Origin: JBCDBL01 sp039183635
Lineage (GTDB): Bacteria; Pseudomonadota; Alphaproteobacteria; Caulobacterales; Parvularculaceae
Reading direction: 5' to 3'
Assembly (NCBI GenBank): GCA_039183635.1
Contig: JBCDBL010000023.1
Location: 1 to 36,837 of the forward strand
Length of the DNA stretch: 36,837 bases
Shown: one piece after another, positions 14,328 to 23,389 of the stretch
Layout: every line of letters starts with the position of its first letter
Position numbering within the stretch: position 1 is the stretch's first letter
Program-made: the position numbers and the translations under genes
Notes under the pieces: model-generated
Database searches by the model: none
The model's input: the letters and a program-made list of their open reading frames with translations, nothing else
What the model was told of the DNA's origin: nothing

Positions 14328-15941
14328 TTATCTTCGCCGTAATACGGCTGCACACGCAATTATTGCGATAAGTGCGAAGTAAACGGCGTCGCCGAAACGG
14401 GTGTAGAGCGTCGTTGCGCCCGCCTTAGGCAGATTTGCGTCAATGGCGCCTTGTTCGTACAGGGGCACGCGGCCGATATAGCGGCCATAGGGGTCGATCA
14501 AAGCTGAAATTCCCGTATTGGCCGCCCGCGCCATCGGCAGTCCGGTTTCGATCGACCGCAATCGCGCTTGATCGAGATGTTGCCGGGGCCCTGCCGTATC
14601 TCCAAACCAGGCGTCGTTTGTAACGTTCAACAGCCATGCCGGCCTTGCGCCTTTCGGGTAAAGCAAGCCGGGGAAAATACTTTCGTAACATACAAGGGGG
14701 GCGAAGGCCGGGGCGCCTGGCGCCTCCAGCACGCGCGGCCCCGGTCCGGGGGAAAGACCGCCTGCCTGGTTCAACGCTTGCAGGCCCAGGCGCTCCAACA
14801 GCCTTGCAAAGGGAACGTACTCGCCGAAAGGCACGAGCCTGTGTTTGTCATAGGTTGAGGTGAAGCGCACCGTCTCATCTGAGAGCGTCATAACGTGCAG
14901 GGCGTTGTAAAATCGCTCTGGCGCTGTTTCCCGTCGGACCGAGCCGAGGATCAGCGCGCCGTCCACGTCAAGCGTGTCGAGAAGAAGGTCTTGCGCGCTT
15001 TCCACTTCGTCGATGATCGCTGCGGCATTCTCCGGCCACAAAATGTGTGTGGGCGCCCGGCCGTCCGGCGCCGCTGCGGAGGACAGCGCCAAATGCGTGC
15101 TGAGGTTGCGCCACCAATTGCCCGGCGCCACTTTGTCCCGTTGCGGAATATTAGGTTGAACAATACGCAGGCGCACCTCGTCATGGTAGACGGTCGGGTG
15201 CGCCGCCAGGCGCAGGGCGCCGCCGGCGAACAACGCCGCTGCGAAAAGAACGGGCGTCGCCGCTGCGATCGCTTTTCGCCGCGCCGGCCTGTGCGCGTTC
15301 CCCAACAACGCCGGCCCGCAGGCGGCAAGAACCGTCAGCAGGCTGAGCCCATAAACGCCGATATAGGCGACGGCCTGGGCGGCCGGCGCAAAGCCCGCCC
15401 AGGTTTGACCGATCAGATTCCATGGAAATCCGGACAAAACATGCCCACGCAGATATTCCGCCACCGACCAAAGCGCGGCGAACGCAAGCACGCGCGCCGC
15501 GCCTTTAATGTTAAGCCGGGCGTAAGCCGCCCCGACGGCGGCGATAAACAGGGCGAGCCCGGCAGGGAACAATGTGATGGCGAACGGGATCATCCAGGCG
15601 AAAGCGCCGGCGTCCACCAGCATTGAAAACGCCACCCAATAAAGGCCGACCAGAAAATATCCGAACCCGAAGCACCAGCCGACAAAACCGGCCGCGCGCA
15701 GCGGGCGCGGCGCATTGCGGGTCCCGTCAAGCAACCAGATTAGCGCTGGAAAACTAAACGCCAATACGGCAAAGGCATGGAACGGCGCCATGGCGAGAGC
15801 TGCGAGCGCCCCTGAGAGGGTTGCGGCGCCGGCGCGCCGCCAGCCGGTGAGGCTTTGCAGACGTTCCGCAGCGCGCCGCGCTGTCTCGTCCAGTTTTTGA
15901 AACAGACGCGCAGGCATTGGAGGCGTCTTAAGCGTCGTCAT
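14328..15941 (-). CDS. lnt: Apolipoprotein N-acyltransferase
   Basis: Lnt adds the third acyl chain to lipoproteins in the inner membrane. From the chosen start the protein is 537 residues: about six membrane segments in the first half, then a periplasmic nitrilase-type domain. The catalytic triad is visible: Glu in ILWPENAAA (about residue 304), Lys in TYDKHRLVPFGEYVPF (about 366) and Cys in LVCYESIFPGL (about 418). The frame is open to 16019. The ATG at 15941 overlaps the corC end by 14 bases and gives the normal length; 15959 and 15917 are alternatives. Confidence 0.95.
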   Translation of the reverse strand: MTTLKTPPMPARLFQKLDETARRAAERLQSLTGWRRAGAATLSGALAALAMAPFHAFAVLAFSFPALIWLLDGTRNAPRPLRAAGFVGWCFGFGYFLVGLYWVAFSMLVDAGAFAWMIPFAITLFPAGLALFIAAVGAAYARLNIKGAARVLAFAALWSVAEYLRGHVLSGFPWNLIGQTWAGFAPAAQAVAYIGVYGLSLLTVLAACGPALLGNAHRPARRKAIAAATPVLFAAALFAGGALRLAAHPTVYHDEVRLRIVQPNIPQRDKVAPGNWWRNLSTHLALSSAAAPDGRAPTHILWPENAAAIIDEVESAQDLLLDTLDVDGALILGSVRRETAPERFYNALHVMTLSDETVRFTSTYDKHRLVPFGEYVPFARLLERLGLQALNQAGGLSPGPGPRVLEAPGAPAFAPLVCYESIFPGLLYPKGARPAWLLNVTNDAWFGDTAGPRQHLDQARLRSIETGLPMARAANTGISALIDPYGRYIGRVPLYEQGAIDANLPKAGATTLYTRFGDAVYFALIAIIACAAVLRRR

Positions 15942-16866
15942 CGGCGCTAAGGGCGCCATGGGCGCGGACGCGTAAGCGTCGTATGCGGCGTGGATCGGCT
16001 TCCAGGATCTCAAACTCAAGACCTTCCGGGTGCGCGATCACCTCGCCCCGTTTCGGCACCCGACCGGCCAGGGTGAACACAAGGCCGCCTAACGTGTCGA
16101 TATCCTCTTCCTCTCCCTCGGGAAGGTCGAGACTGACGCCGACCGTTTCTTCAAAATCGGCGATTTCAATGCGCGCCGCAGCCTCCCAGGCGCCGTCTTC
16201 GGTTTGCGTCATCGTCGGATCGTCGTCGTCATGTTCGTCGTTGATTTCGCCGACGATCTCCTCCACCAGGTCTTCGATGGTGACGAGACCGTCCGTGCCG
16301 CCGAACTCGTCGACGACGAGGGCGAGGTGAACCCGGCTCACCTGCATTTGCAAGAGCAAATCCGTAACCCGCATGGACGGCGGTGCGTAGATCACCTCCC
16401 GCCGGACTTTGCTGAGGATCGGCGCGGCGCCGATGTCCTCGGCTTCGTTCGGATTGGCGAGAAGGCCGACAATGTCCTTGATGTGCACCATGCCGATCGG
16501 GTCGTCGAGATTGTCCCCGTAGATCGGCATGCGGGAATGGCCGGCCTCGTCGAATATGTTCAAAATTTCAGGCAAGGAGGCGTCCACCGGCACGGCGACG
16601 ATGTCGGCCCGGGGCGTCATGACGTTCTCCACCTGCTGGCTGTCGAAGGCGATGACCCGGGCGATCATGTCGCGCCGGTCCTTCGGCAGATCGGCGATGG
16701 CCGCCGGCGCATTCTCCAGCGCCTCTTCGATGGTTTGCTCCGGGGCGGCGGCGAACAGGCCCTTCAGGGCGGAAAATAGACCGCTGTCTGATTTCTTGCG
16801 CCCGTCCGTTTCCTGCGCGCCGCCGGCGTCGGCGGCCGGGCTGCGGGCGGCCTCGTCAATGCTCAT
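15928..16866 (-). CDS. CorC/TlyC-type hemolysin-family protein with CBS domains
   Basis: The 312-residue protein has two CBS domains (ENVMTPRADIVAVPVDASL and KVRREVIYAPPSMRVTDLLLQM, roughly residues 78-205) and a C-terminal CorC_HlyC domain (FEETVGVSLDLPEGEEEDIDTLGG). There is no DUF21 membrane domain, so it is the short cytosolic type. CBS pairs usually bind nucleotides. The family is linked to Mg/Co efflux in E. coli (CorC), while TlyC names come from pathogens; a lytic role is not implied here. It overlaps ybeY by 11 bases and lnt by about 14, so the block is translated as one unit. Confidence 0.93.
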   Translation of the reverse strand: MSIDEAARSPAADAGGAQETDGRKKSDSGLFSALKGLFAAAPEQTIEEALENAPAAIADLPKDRRDMIARVIAFDSQQVENVMTPRADIVAVPVDASLPEILNIFDEAGHSRMPIYGDNLDDPIGMVHIKDIVGLLANPNEAEDIGAAPILSKVRREVIYAPPSMRVTDLLLQMQVSRVHLALVVDEFGGTDGLVTIEDLVEEIVGEINDEHDDDDPTMTQTEDGAWEAAARIEIADFEETVGVSLDLPEGEEEDIDTLGGLVFTLAGRVPKRGEVIAHPEGLEFEILEADPRRIRRLRVRAHGALSADDDA

Positions 16867-17401
16867 TTGTCTCCCCGATCCCGGCGGGGCCGGGATCTCC
16901 TCTGTAAGGGTTGTTATAGCCTAAACGGGCGAGGATGCGGGTTTCAAGCGCCTCCATCGCGTCCGCCTCTTTGTCGTCGATATGGTCGTGTCCCGCCAGG
17001 TGCAGGGCGCCGTGGACAATCATATGGGCCGTATGCGCCTTAACGGACAAGTCGCCTGCGTCCGCTTCCCGTTTCACCGTTTCATAGGCGATGGCGATGT
17101 CGCCGAGATGGGGCGGGTGCGGCCCCGGCATGGGCGCGGCGGGAAAGGACAGAACGTTCGTCGGGCGGTCCTTGCCGCGCCAGGTTTTGTTCAAAGCAGC
17201 GATCGCCGCATCGTCCGTAAACGACAGGCTCACCGCGCCGACGGCGATCCTTTCTTCGGCGGCGCGCGCCGCGGCGAGGCAGCGTTCAACGAACGTCTCC
17301 AGGTTTGGAATGTCGGCGCGCCAGCGCGCCTCGGCAACGTCGATATCGACCGGACTGTCGCCGCCTTCAGCGTCGGAAAGCTCAAGGGCGCCCGGCGTCA
17401 T
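16856..17401 (-). CDS. ybeY: Endoribonuclease YbeY (rRNA maturation factor)
   Basis: YbeY is a zinc RNase needed for 16S rRNA 3' end maturation and ribosome quality control. The 181-residue protein has the defining motif HGALHLAGHDH, with zinc ligands His130, His134 and His140, preceded by the RGKDRPTNVLSFP strand. Its ATG overlaps the phoH stop by 4 bases (ATGA), and its own end runs into corC. The phoH-ybeY-corC-lnt order is the widespread one. Confidence 0.97.
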   Translation of the reverse strand: MTPGALELSDAEGGDSPVDIDVAEARWRADIPNLETFVERCLAAARAAEERIAVGAVSLSFTDDAAIAALNKTWRGKDRPTNVLSFPAAPMPGPHPPHLGDIAIAYETVKREADAGDLSVKAHTAHMIVHGALHLAGHDHIDDKEADAMEALETRILARLGYNNPYRGDPGPAGIGETNEH

Positions 17402-18372
17402 CGCCCGCCCCCCTTCGCGTCATACGCCTCGACGATGCGGGCGACGAGGGCGTGGCGGACAATATCGGCCTTGGTGAAAGCGGAGATCCGCACCCCCTCC
17501 AAACCGGCGAGCACGTCAAGCGCGTCGGCGAGACCGGACGTTTCGCCCCGGGGCAGGTCGGACTGGCTGGGGTCGCCGGTGACCGCCATGCGCGAGCCTT
17601 CGCCGAGGCGGGTTAAAAACATTTTCATCTGGGCGACGGTGGCGTTCTGCGCCTCGTCCAGGATGACGAACGCCCGGGATAATGTCCGTCCCCGCATGAA
17701 CGCCAGGGGGGCGATCTCAATGACGCCGTCGGCGAGGCGCTTTTCCACCTGATCCCCCGGCATCATGTCGAACAGCGCATCGTACAGCGGCCGCAGATAG
17801 GGGTCGACTTTATCCTTCATGTCGCCGGGCAAAAACCCGATCCGCTCGCCGGCCTCCACCGCCGGGCGGGACAGGATCAGCCGCTCCACCTCGCCCTTGG
17901 CGAGCATGGAGACGGCGGCGGCGACGGCGAGATAGGTTTTGCCGGTGCCCGCCGGACCGACGCCGAAAATCAGTTCGTCTTCGGACAAAGCCCTGAGATA
18001 AGCGGCCTGCGCCGGGGAGCGGGGGGAGATCACCCGTTTCGGCGTCTTGATCTGAACGTCGCGCGGCGCGCCGCCGGCGGGCCCCACCAGGGCGTGGCGC
18101 GCGGCGGCGTCAACCTCCGCCGCGCCGACCTCAAGGCCGGCCTCCAGCCGTTTGTAAAGACTGTTCAGGGCCGCGATCGCCGCTGCACGCGCGCCGGCGC
18201 CGCCGTTGACGGCGATGCGGTTGCCGCGGGGGGACAGGCGGACGCCTAGGGCGCCTTCAAGACGCGCAAGATGGCTGTCATGGGGACCGCACAGGGCCGC
18301 CGTCAGGCCGTTGTCCTTAAAATCGATTATGTCGGCGGGCGCGTCGGCCCGCGGCTCCGCTGCGCCTGTCAA
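17398..18372 (-). CDS. PhoH-like ATPase (YbeZ type)
   Basis: The 324-residue protein is a PhoH-family ATPase thought to work with YbeY on RNA. It has the Walker A motif GVGPAGTGKT at 137-146, followed by the RPAVEAGERIGFLPGDM signature, and Walker B-like FVILDEAQNAT with DEAQ at 239-242. An N-terminal KH-like segment (ALGVRLSPRGNRIAVNGG) fits the YbeZ subtype. Its start overlaps the miaB stop by 4 bases. Confidence 0.96.
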   Translation of the reverse strand: MTGAAEPRADAPADIIDFKDNGLTAALCGPHDSHLARLEGALGVRLSPRGNRIAVNGGAGARAAAIAALNSLYKRLEAGLEVGAAEVDAAARHALVGPAGGAPRDVQIKTPKRVISPRSPAQAAYLRALSEDELIFGVGPAGTGKTYLAVAAAVSMLAKGEVERLILSRPAVEAGERIGFLPGDMKDKVDPYLRPLYDALFDMMPGDQVEKRLADGVIEIAPLAFMRGRTLSRAFVILDEAQNATVAQMKMFLTRLGEGSRMAVTGDPSQSDLPRGETSGLADALDVLAGLEGVRISAFTKADIVRHALVARIVEAYDAKGGGR

Positions 18373-19769
18373 ACGCGCGCCTCCGTCTCAAGGGCGGGTG
18401 CGGGGCGCGACGGCGCCTGCAAGCGGCCTTTCAAGCTGTTCGGCATCGTCTGTTCGATCGTCACCTTCGCAATGTTTCCAATAAGGGAGTATGGCGCCTC
18501 CACATGAACGCTTTGCAAATAGGGGCTGCGACCGATGAGTTGGCCCGGCATCCGCCCCTTGCGTTCGAACAGTAGCGGAAACGTCGCGCCGACGCAGCTT
18601 TTGTTGAAGGCTTGTTTTTGCTCCTCCAGCAACGCCTGGAGGGCGGCGAGACGGGCGTCCTTCACGTCCTCGGCGATTTGTTGCGGCATTGCGGCCCCCG
18701 GCGTGCCGGGCCGGCGGGAATATTTGAAGGAAAAGGCGGACGCATACCCGACGGTGCGGATGAGGGTCATCGTATCTTCAAAGTCCCAGTCGTTTTCCCC
18801 CGGAAACCCGACGATGAAATCGCCGGACAAAGCGATGTCCGGCCGGGCGGCGCGAATGCGTTCTATGAGGCCGATATAGTCTTCGGCCGTATGGCCGCGA
18901 TTCATGGCCTTCAGGATTTTGTCCGAGCCCGCCTGGACCGGCAGATGCAGGTACGGCATCAGCTTGGGCTCTTCGGCGAAGGCCTCGATCAGATCATCGT
19001 CCATGTCCCGCGGATGGGAGGTGGTGAACCTGATCCGGTCCAGACCATCGATTTTCGCCAGATGGCGCACCAGCTGGCCGAGCCCCCAGGCGTCATTGTC
19101 GCCGGACCCCGCCGGCGGCGCGCCGTGGTAGCCATTGACGTTCTGCCCGAGCAACGTGATTTCGCGGACGCCTTCGGCGACGAGGGCTCGGGTTTCCGCG
19201 GTGACGGCGTCGACGGCCCGGGAGACCTCGGCGCCCCGGGTATAGGGCACAACACAGAACGTGCAGAACTTGTCGCAGCCTTCCTGGACCGTGACAAAGG
19301 CTGTGGGCCCGTCGACGGCGCGGGGGGCGGCCAGGCTGTCGAATTTCTCCTCAACGGCGAAGTCGGTCTCCAGAACCGCGCCGTCCTGGCGGGCGGCCCG
19401 GGCGATCATTTCCGGCAGCTTGTGGTAGGTTTGGGGCCCGAAGGTCATGTCCACCTGGGGGGCGCGCGTCTTAATTTCCGCACCTTCCGCCTGGGCGACG
19501 CAGCCGGCGACGGCGAGCATCATGCGTCCGCCGTCGTCCGCCTTGCGGTCTTTCAGTTTTTTCAGGCGCCCCAGCTCCGAATAGACTTTTTCGGCGGCTT
19601 TTTCGCGAATGTGGCAGGTGTTCAGGATGACGAGATCTGCACCGTCTGGCGCGTCCACGGCCTCATAGCCGATGGGGTGCAACAGATCCGCCATCCGCTC
19701 TGAGTCATATACGTTCATCTGGCACCCGTAGGTTTTGATGAACAACTTCTTTTTGGCCGTCTCGGGCAT
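18369..19769 (-). CDS. miaB: tRNA-2-methylthio-N6-dimethylallyladenosine synthase
   Basis: MiaB is a radical SAM enzyme that thiomethylates i6A37 of tRNAs. The 466-residue protein has the N-terminal cluster ligands Cys16 (YGCQMNVYDSERM), Cys52 (NTCHIREKA) and Cys89 (AGCVAQAE), and the radical SAM motif C164-x3-C168-x2-C171 (EGCDKFCTFCVVPYTRG). A TRAM domain follows near the C terminus (GATFPLLFERKGRMPGQLIGRSPYLQ). It leads the miaB-phoH-ybeY-corC-lnt unit. Nfu, encoded at 25124-25714, is a plausible source of its Fe-S clusters. Confidence 0.98.
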   Translation of the reverse strand: MPETAKKKLFIKTYGCQMNVYDSERMADLLHPIGYEAVDAPDGADLVILNTCHIREKAAEKVYSELGRLKKLKDRKADDGGRMMLAVAGCVAQAEGAEIKTRAPQVDMTFGPQTYHKLPEMIARAARQDGAVLETDFAVEEKFDSLAAPRAVDGPTAFVTVQEGCDKFCTFCVVPYTRGAEVSRAVDAVTAETRALVAEGVREITLLGQNVNGYHGAPPAGSGDNDAWGLGQLVRHLAKIDGLDRIRFTTSHPRDMDDDLIEAFAEEPKLMPYLHLPVQAGSDKILKAMNRGHTAEDYIGLIERIRAARPDIALSGDFIVGFPGENDWDFEDTMTLIRTVGYASAFSFKYSRRPGTPGAAMPQQIAEDVKDARLAALQALLEEQKQAFNKSCVGATFPLLFERKGRMPGQLIGRSPYLQSVHVEAPYSLIGNIAKVTIEQTMPNSLKGRLQAPSRPAPALETEARV

Positions 19770-19980
19770 GGTGTTCGCATTCGTCTACTGCTGAGGTTGT
19801 GGAAAATACGCGGAATACCGTTGGGCGCAAGAGTGAACGAGGGCGATCGCCGGGTAAAAAGGAACGTCAGTACAGAAGCATCGCCGGTGTTCAGCAAACC
19901 GTTACAAGCCATTTTGACGTCTTGCTTTTGGCGTGTGTTATGGTTTCTTCACTCCTCTTCGTAGATATGATGAGGCGTAA

Positions 19981-20808
19981 ATGTTGAAAACCGGCGGTCC
20001 ATCGGCCGCGTTAAACCCTGCTGCGGTGTATAATGCGGCGGCGGACGCTTTCGACGCCGAACCCCTTGCCTTTTGGGCGCGTCACGGCGCCCGCAGCGCC
20101 GCCCGCGCTCGTCTCAAGAACGGCGATTGTGTTTTAGATGTCGGCTGCGGCTCCGGCGCATCGGCGTTGCCCGCTGCTGAAATGGTCGGCCGGAACGGGC
20201 GCGTGCTGGGCGTCGATCTGGCTGAAAACCTTTTGGCGCTCGCGCGCGCGAAAGCTGAGGCCAAATCTCTCAAAAATGTCGAATTTCAGTGTGCTGATAT
20301 GACGGATTTGAATGCGCCGGATGCAGGTTTTGATGTTGTCGTCAGCGTTTTTTCAATCTTCTTCGTGTCCAATATGGAACGACAAGTCGATCGGCTGTGG
20401 CGCAAGCTTCGTCCCGGAGGCCGGCTCGTCATCACCGTTTGGGGCGAAGGGTCTTTTGCGCCCGCCGCCGCCATATTTTCAGAAGAAGTGCGACGCGTTC
20501 GGCCTGACATTCCTCATCCCAAACGTCCCTGGGAACGGTTGACGACGCCGGAGGGGCTGGTTGAATTGTTTACCGATGCCGGTACGCGCGCGCCGGACAT
20601 TTTTCCCGCGCCGGATTTTCATCCGATAGATGCGCCGGAAGATTTCTGGACCATTGCTCTTGGCTCAGGTTTGCGGTGGGAAATCGAACAATTGTCCTTG
20701 GATGAGCGAAATGAAGTCAAAGACCGTGTTGTTGACCGCATCGCCCGGGAAAACATCAAACAGATCGATCTCAGCGCTTTGATCGGCGTCTGTGAGAAGC
20801 CTTTCTAA
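19981..20808 (+). CDS. Class I SAM-dependent methyltransferase
   Basis: This 275-residue soluble enzyme has motif I VLDVGCGSGAS (51-61), the acidic residue of motif II in VLGVDLAENLL, FQCADMTDL, and LRPGGRLVITVWGEG. It belongs to the broad UbiE/type-11 methyltransferase group, and its C-terminal part (APEDFWTIALGSGLRWEIEQL) contacts the substrate. The substrate cannot be inferred. It is the only plus-strand gene between miaB and fur, with its own promoter region (19770-19980), and converges on fur. Confidence 0.85.
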   Translation: MLKTGGPSAALNPAAVYNAAADAFDAEPLAFWARHGARSAARARLKNGDCVLDVGCGSGASALPAAEMVGRNGRVLGVDLAENLLALARAKAEAKSLKNVEFQCADMTDLNAPDAGFDVVVSVFSIFFVSNMERQVDRLWRKLRPGGRLVITVWGEGSFAPAAAIFSEEVRRVRPDIPHPKRPWERLTTPEGLVELFTDAGTRAPDIFPAPDFHPIDAPEDFWTIALGSGLRWEIEQLSLDERNEVKDRVVDRIARENIKQIDLSALIGVCEKPF

Positions 20809-20860
20809 AGCACCCGCTTACAACATGCGCATCGTTTTGGAGACGAAAGCGTAAAGGAGA

Positions 20861-21283
20861 TTATTCCTCTTTATCCAGCGGCACGCCATAGAGCTCAAGC
20901 CGGTGGTCGACCAGCTTGTAGCCAAGCTCGCGGGCGACGCGCTCTTGCAGCTTTTCAATCTCTTCGTTGACGAACTCAATCACTTCGCCAGAGCGCATGT
21001 CGATAAGGTGATCATGGTGATCGCCGCCGGCCTCTTCATAGCGGGCGCGGCCGTCCTGGAAATCGTGGCGTTCTAAAATGCCGGCTTCTTCGAACAAACG
21101 CACAGTGCGGTACACCGTTGCGATGGAGATGTTCGGATCTTGTTCTGAGGCGCGGCGGTAGATCTCCTCGGCGTCGGGGTGCTCCTGGTTGCCCTTGGCG
21201 ACGGATAGAACGCGGGCGATGACGCGGCGTTGATCCGTCATGCGCATTCCTTTTTCGATACAGAGTTTTTCAAGTCTATCCAT
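20861..21283 (-). CDS. fur: Fur-family ferric uptake/manganese regulator
   Basis: This is a metal-dependent repressor of 140 residues. It has a winged helix (MRMTDQRRVIARVLS, HPDAEEIYRRASEQDP, SIATVYRTVRLFEEAGIL) and the metal-binding stretch GGDHHDHLIDMRSGEVIEF (His89, His90, Asp91, His92), with no C-terminal Cys pair. In many alphaproteobacteria this orthologue responds mainly to manganese and is called Mur. The start at 21283 has AGGAG 7 bases upstream; a longer frame reaching 21385 lacks support. A Fur-box-like sequence abuts the ribosome site, suggesting autoregulation. The rimI-fur neighbourhood is typical. Confidence 0.95.
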   Translation of the reverse strand: MDRLEKLCIEKGMRMTDQRRVIARVLSVAKGNQEHPDAEEIYRRASEQDPNISIATVYRTVRLFEEAGILERHDFQDGRARYEEAGGDHHDHLIDMRSGEVIEFVNEEIEKLQERVARELGYKLVDHRLELYGVPLDKEE

Positions 21284-21293
21284 GCGCTTCTCC

Positions 21294-21308
21294 TGATAAT
21301 TATTCGCA
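21294..21308. promoter_or_regulatory. Candidate Fur box ahead of fur
   Basis: TGATAAT-T-ATTCGCA matches 12 of 14 positions of the 7-1-7 Fur consensus TGATAAT-N-ATTATCA. It lies next to the ribosome site of fur, where a bound dimer would block transcription. One match of this quality in an AT-rich spot could be chance. Confidence 0.45.
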
Positions 21309-21391
21309 TGCGCTGGGCCGTCGCCTTTGCGCGTGAAAGTCGAAACTTGTCTCGTCTGTATAGACTGCAAAGTGTCGCAGTGCAAAATGCA

Positions 21392-21847
21392 TCAGATTGT
21401 TCGAGCCATAAGAGTCGCGTCAGCGCCTGACGCATAGTAGCCCGGCCGCGTTCCGGCTTGTTCAAAACCGCAGGTTTTGTAAAGGGCGCAGGCTGCGGCA
21501 TTGTCCGCTGCGACTTCCAAATACCACACGCTGGCGCCGCCCGTTTTCGCGGCGGCGCACGCGGCGGCGACAAGGGCGCGCCCGGCGCCCCTGCGGCGGA
21601 GTTTGGGTCTGACGGCGAGGGTGAGGATTTCCATCTCATCGGCCGCAAGGCGCGCCATGAGGAATCCGGTCGGACGGTCTTTTTCCCCGCAGATCAAGAC
21701 GAAAACGCCTGGCGCGTCCATCAGCTTGGCGATCGCCGGCGCGTCCCAGGACGTGGCGGGAAAAGCCTCGGCATGGAGCGCCGCGAGGGCGTCGGCGGCG
21801 TCATGTTCCGCCGCAGCGACGCCCAAGGGGGGAGACGATTTTGTCAT
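21392..21847 (-). CDS. rimI: Ribosomal-protein-S18-alanine N-acetyltransferase RimI-like (GNAT)
   Basis: This 151-residue GNAT acetyltransferase has the acetyl-CoA loop LAVRPKLRRRGAGRALVAAA, the core strand SVWYLEVAADNAAACALYKTCGFEQAG, and a closing YY motif (RPGYYASGADATLM). RimI acetylates S18, and its pairing with tsaB is the usual neighbourhood, supporting the name; substrate choice is inferred. The ATG at 21847 is used; the GTG at 21877 would add ten residues (MVQQTCFDGV) with no clear ribosome site. Confidence 0.9.
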   Translation of the reverse strand: MTKSSPPLGVAAAEHDAADALAALHAEAFPATSWDAPAIAKLMDAPGVFVLICGEKDRPTGFLMARLAADEMEILTLAVRPKLRRRGAGRALVAAACAAAKTGGASVWYLEVAADNAAACALYKTCGFEQAGTRPGYYASGADATLMARTI

Positions 21848-21913
21848 TACGCCGTCGAAACAGGTTTGTTGCACCACCGATATAAGCTGGCGTATATCAT
21901 TTTGACACCGAAA

Positions 21914-22645
21914 TCATTGAGGTTTTTTAGCGCCTTCAACGCTGAGCGCCAGGGCCGAAGGCGCCTGGGGTTTGGCGTCGGGCGGTCGCAGGTAGACAGG
22001 TTCCGGAGGGCCTGTCGGGGCGGGGGCGCCGGCGGCCCAGCGGGCGACGGCGGCGATGTCCGGCGCGCCTTCGGCGTTGGCCACTGTCACAGGCGCGCCG
22101 GCGGCTTGCAGTAAGGCCGCCATTTCAATGGCCGCGGAGCCCGTCAAACGCAGCGGGCGTCCCTCCGCGGCGGCGAGGGCCTCTGCTTTTACGGTTTCAG
22201 GCGCCGCGGCGGCGGGCGCGGTCAAGGGGGCGTCGGTTTCGCCTTCGAACATCTGGAAAAACACTTCGCCGCGTTTGGCGTCGATCACCGCCAGGACGGC
22301 TTCGGTCTCGCTTGCCGGCGGCGCCATGGCGGCGAAAGCCTGCAACGTTGTGACGCCGACGACGGGAAGCGCGGCGCCGCCGTCTCCCGTTCCCAAGGCG
22401 AGGCCGCGGGCGAAGGCGAGGCCGGCCCGCAAGCCGGTAAAGGAGCCCGGCCCCACCGTGACGGCGATGCGGTCCATGTCGCGGACGGCAAGGCCCGTCG
22501 CTGCAAACGCAGCTTTGGCGAGGGGCGGCGCCTTGTCGGCGTGTCCCCGTTCAAGGGCCAGGCTTTCGATGTGAACAACGGCGCCGTCCGCCCAGATCGC
22601 GACGGAGGCGGCGGCGAGGGCGGTGTCGATCGCGAACAGTTTCAT
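21914..22645 (-). CDS. tsaB: tRNA t6A biosynthesis protein TsaB
   Basis: TsaB is the scaffold partner of TsaD in making t6A37 in ANN-decoding tRNAs. The 243-residue protein starts MKLFAIDTALAAASVAIW, has the ASKHA-type loop VTVGPGSFTGLRAGLAFARGLALG, and ends in a Pro-rich tail. It lacks catalytic residues, as TsaB proteins do. The start at 22645 was chosen over the frame end at 22732 because TsaB proteins begin at exactly this MKxFAIDTA strand. TsaD and TsaE are not in the window. Confidence 0.95.
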   Translation of the reverse strand: MKLFAIDTALAAASVAIWADGAVVHIESLALERGHADKAPPLAKAAFAATGLAVRDMDRIAVTVGPGSFTGLRAGLAFARGLALGTGDGGAALPVVGVTTLQAFAAMAPPASETEAVLAVIDAKRGEVFFQMFEGETDAPLTAPAAAAPETVKAEALAAAEGRPLRLTGSAAIEMAALLQAAGAPVTVANAEGAPDIAAVARWAAGAPAPTGPPEPVYLRPPDAKPQAPSALALSVEGAKKPQ

Positions 22646-22670
22646 GGGGCGCGCGCCAGCCGTTGCGCCC

Positions 22671-23264
22671 TCAAACGATCTCGCAGGCGTCGTTGAACGA
22701 CAGGCGCGGGGAGCGCGGGAACAGATTCTCATCCGTGCCGTAGCCGATGTTACACAGGAAATTCGACGTCACGGACGTGCCGGCGAAGAACTCCTTGTCG
22801 ACGCCAGCGTTGTCGAAACCGGACATCGGCCCGCAATCAAGACCAAGGGCCCGCGCGGCGATCATCAAATACGCGCCTTGCAAAGTGCCGTTGCGAAACG
22901 CGGTCGCCTCCGCCAGCGCATCGTTGCCTGTAAACCAGGACTTTGCATCCGTATGCGGAAAAAGCTCCGGCAGTTTTTCATAAAACGCCATGTCGTGGCC
23001 GATAATGACGCAGCATGGCGCCGCCATGGTCTTGTCCGCATTGGCGCCCTGCAAGAAGGGTTTCAATCGTTCTTTGCCCGCCTGGGATGTGACGAACACG
23101 AACCGCGCCGGCGAACAGTTGGCCGAGGTCGGACCCCAACGCATCAAATCGTAGACAGCCTGGATCAGGGTTTCGGACACAGGCTTGTCCTCCCACCCGT
23201 TACGGGTCCGTGCGTCCCGGAAAATAACGTCCAGGGCTTCGTCATTGATCGGATGAGCGGACAT
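22671..23264 (-). CDS. Malonic semialdehyde reductase RutE-like nitroreductase
   Basis: This 197-residue FMN-binding reductase is close to RutE/HadB: LDVIFRDARTRNGWEDKPV, RWGPTSANCSPARFVFVTS, and NGTLQGAYLMIAARALGLDCGPMSGFD are all shared with that group. RutE reduces malonic semialdehyde in pyrimidine catabolism, but none of the other rut genes is nearby, so a general quinone or aldehyde reductase role is as likely. It ends 25 bases before tsaB and may share its transcript. Confidence 0.88.
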   Translation of the reverse strand: MSAHPINDEALDVIFRDARTRNGWEDKPVSETLIQAVYDLMRWGPTSANCSPARFVFVTSQAGKERLKPFLQGANADKTMAAPCCVIIGHDMAFYEKLPELFPHTDAKSWFTGNDALAEATAFRNGTLQGAYLMIAARALGLDCGPMSGFDNAGVDKEFFAGTSVTSNFLCNIGYGTDENLFPRSPRLSFNDACEIV

Positions 23265-23389
23265 TGTGATAGACTTCCCATTGTGCGTTTGAATGTACCT
23301 TATGCAATTGCTTACATGCGGTCGCCCTCGTTCTCAAGCGCTTGTGGTTGCGCGCCGCCAACGAACAATTGTTGCAGCGCCGTCGAGCC

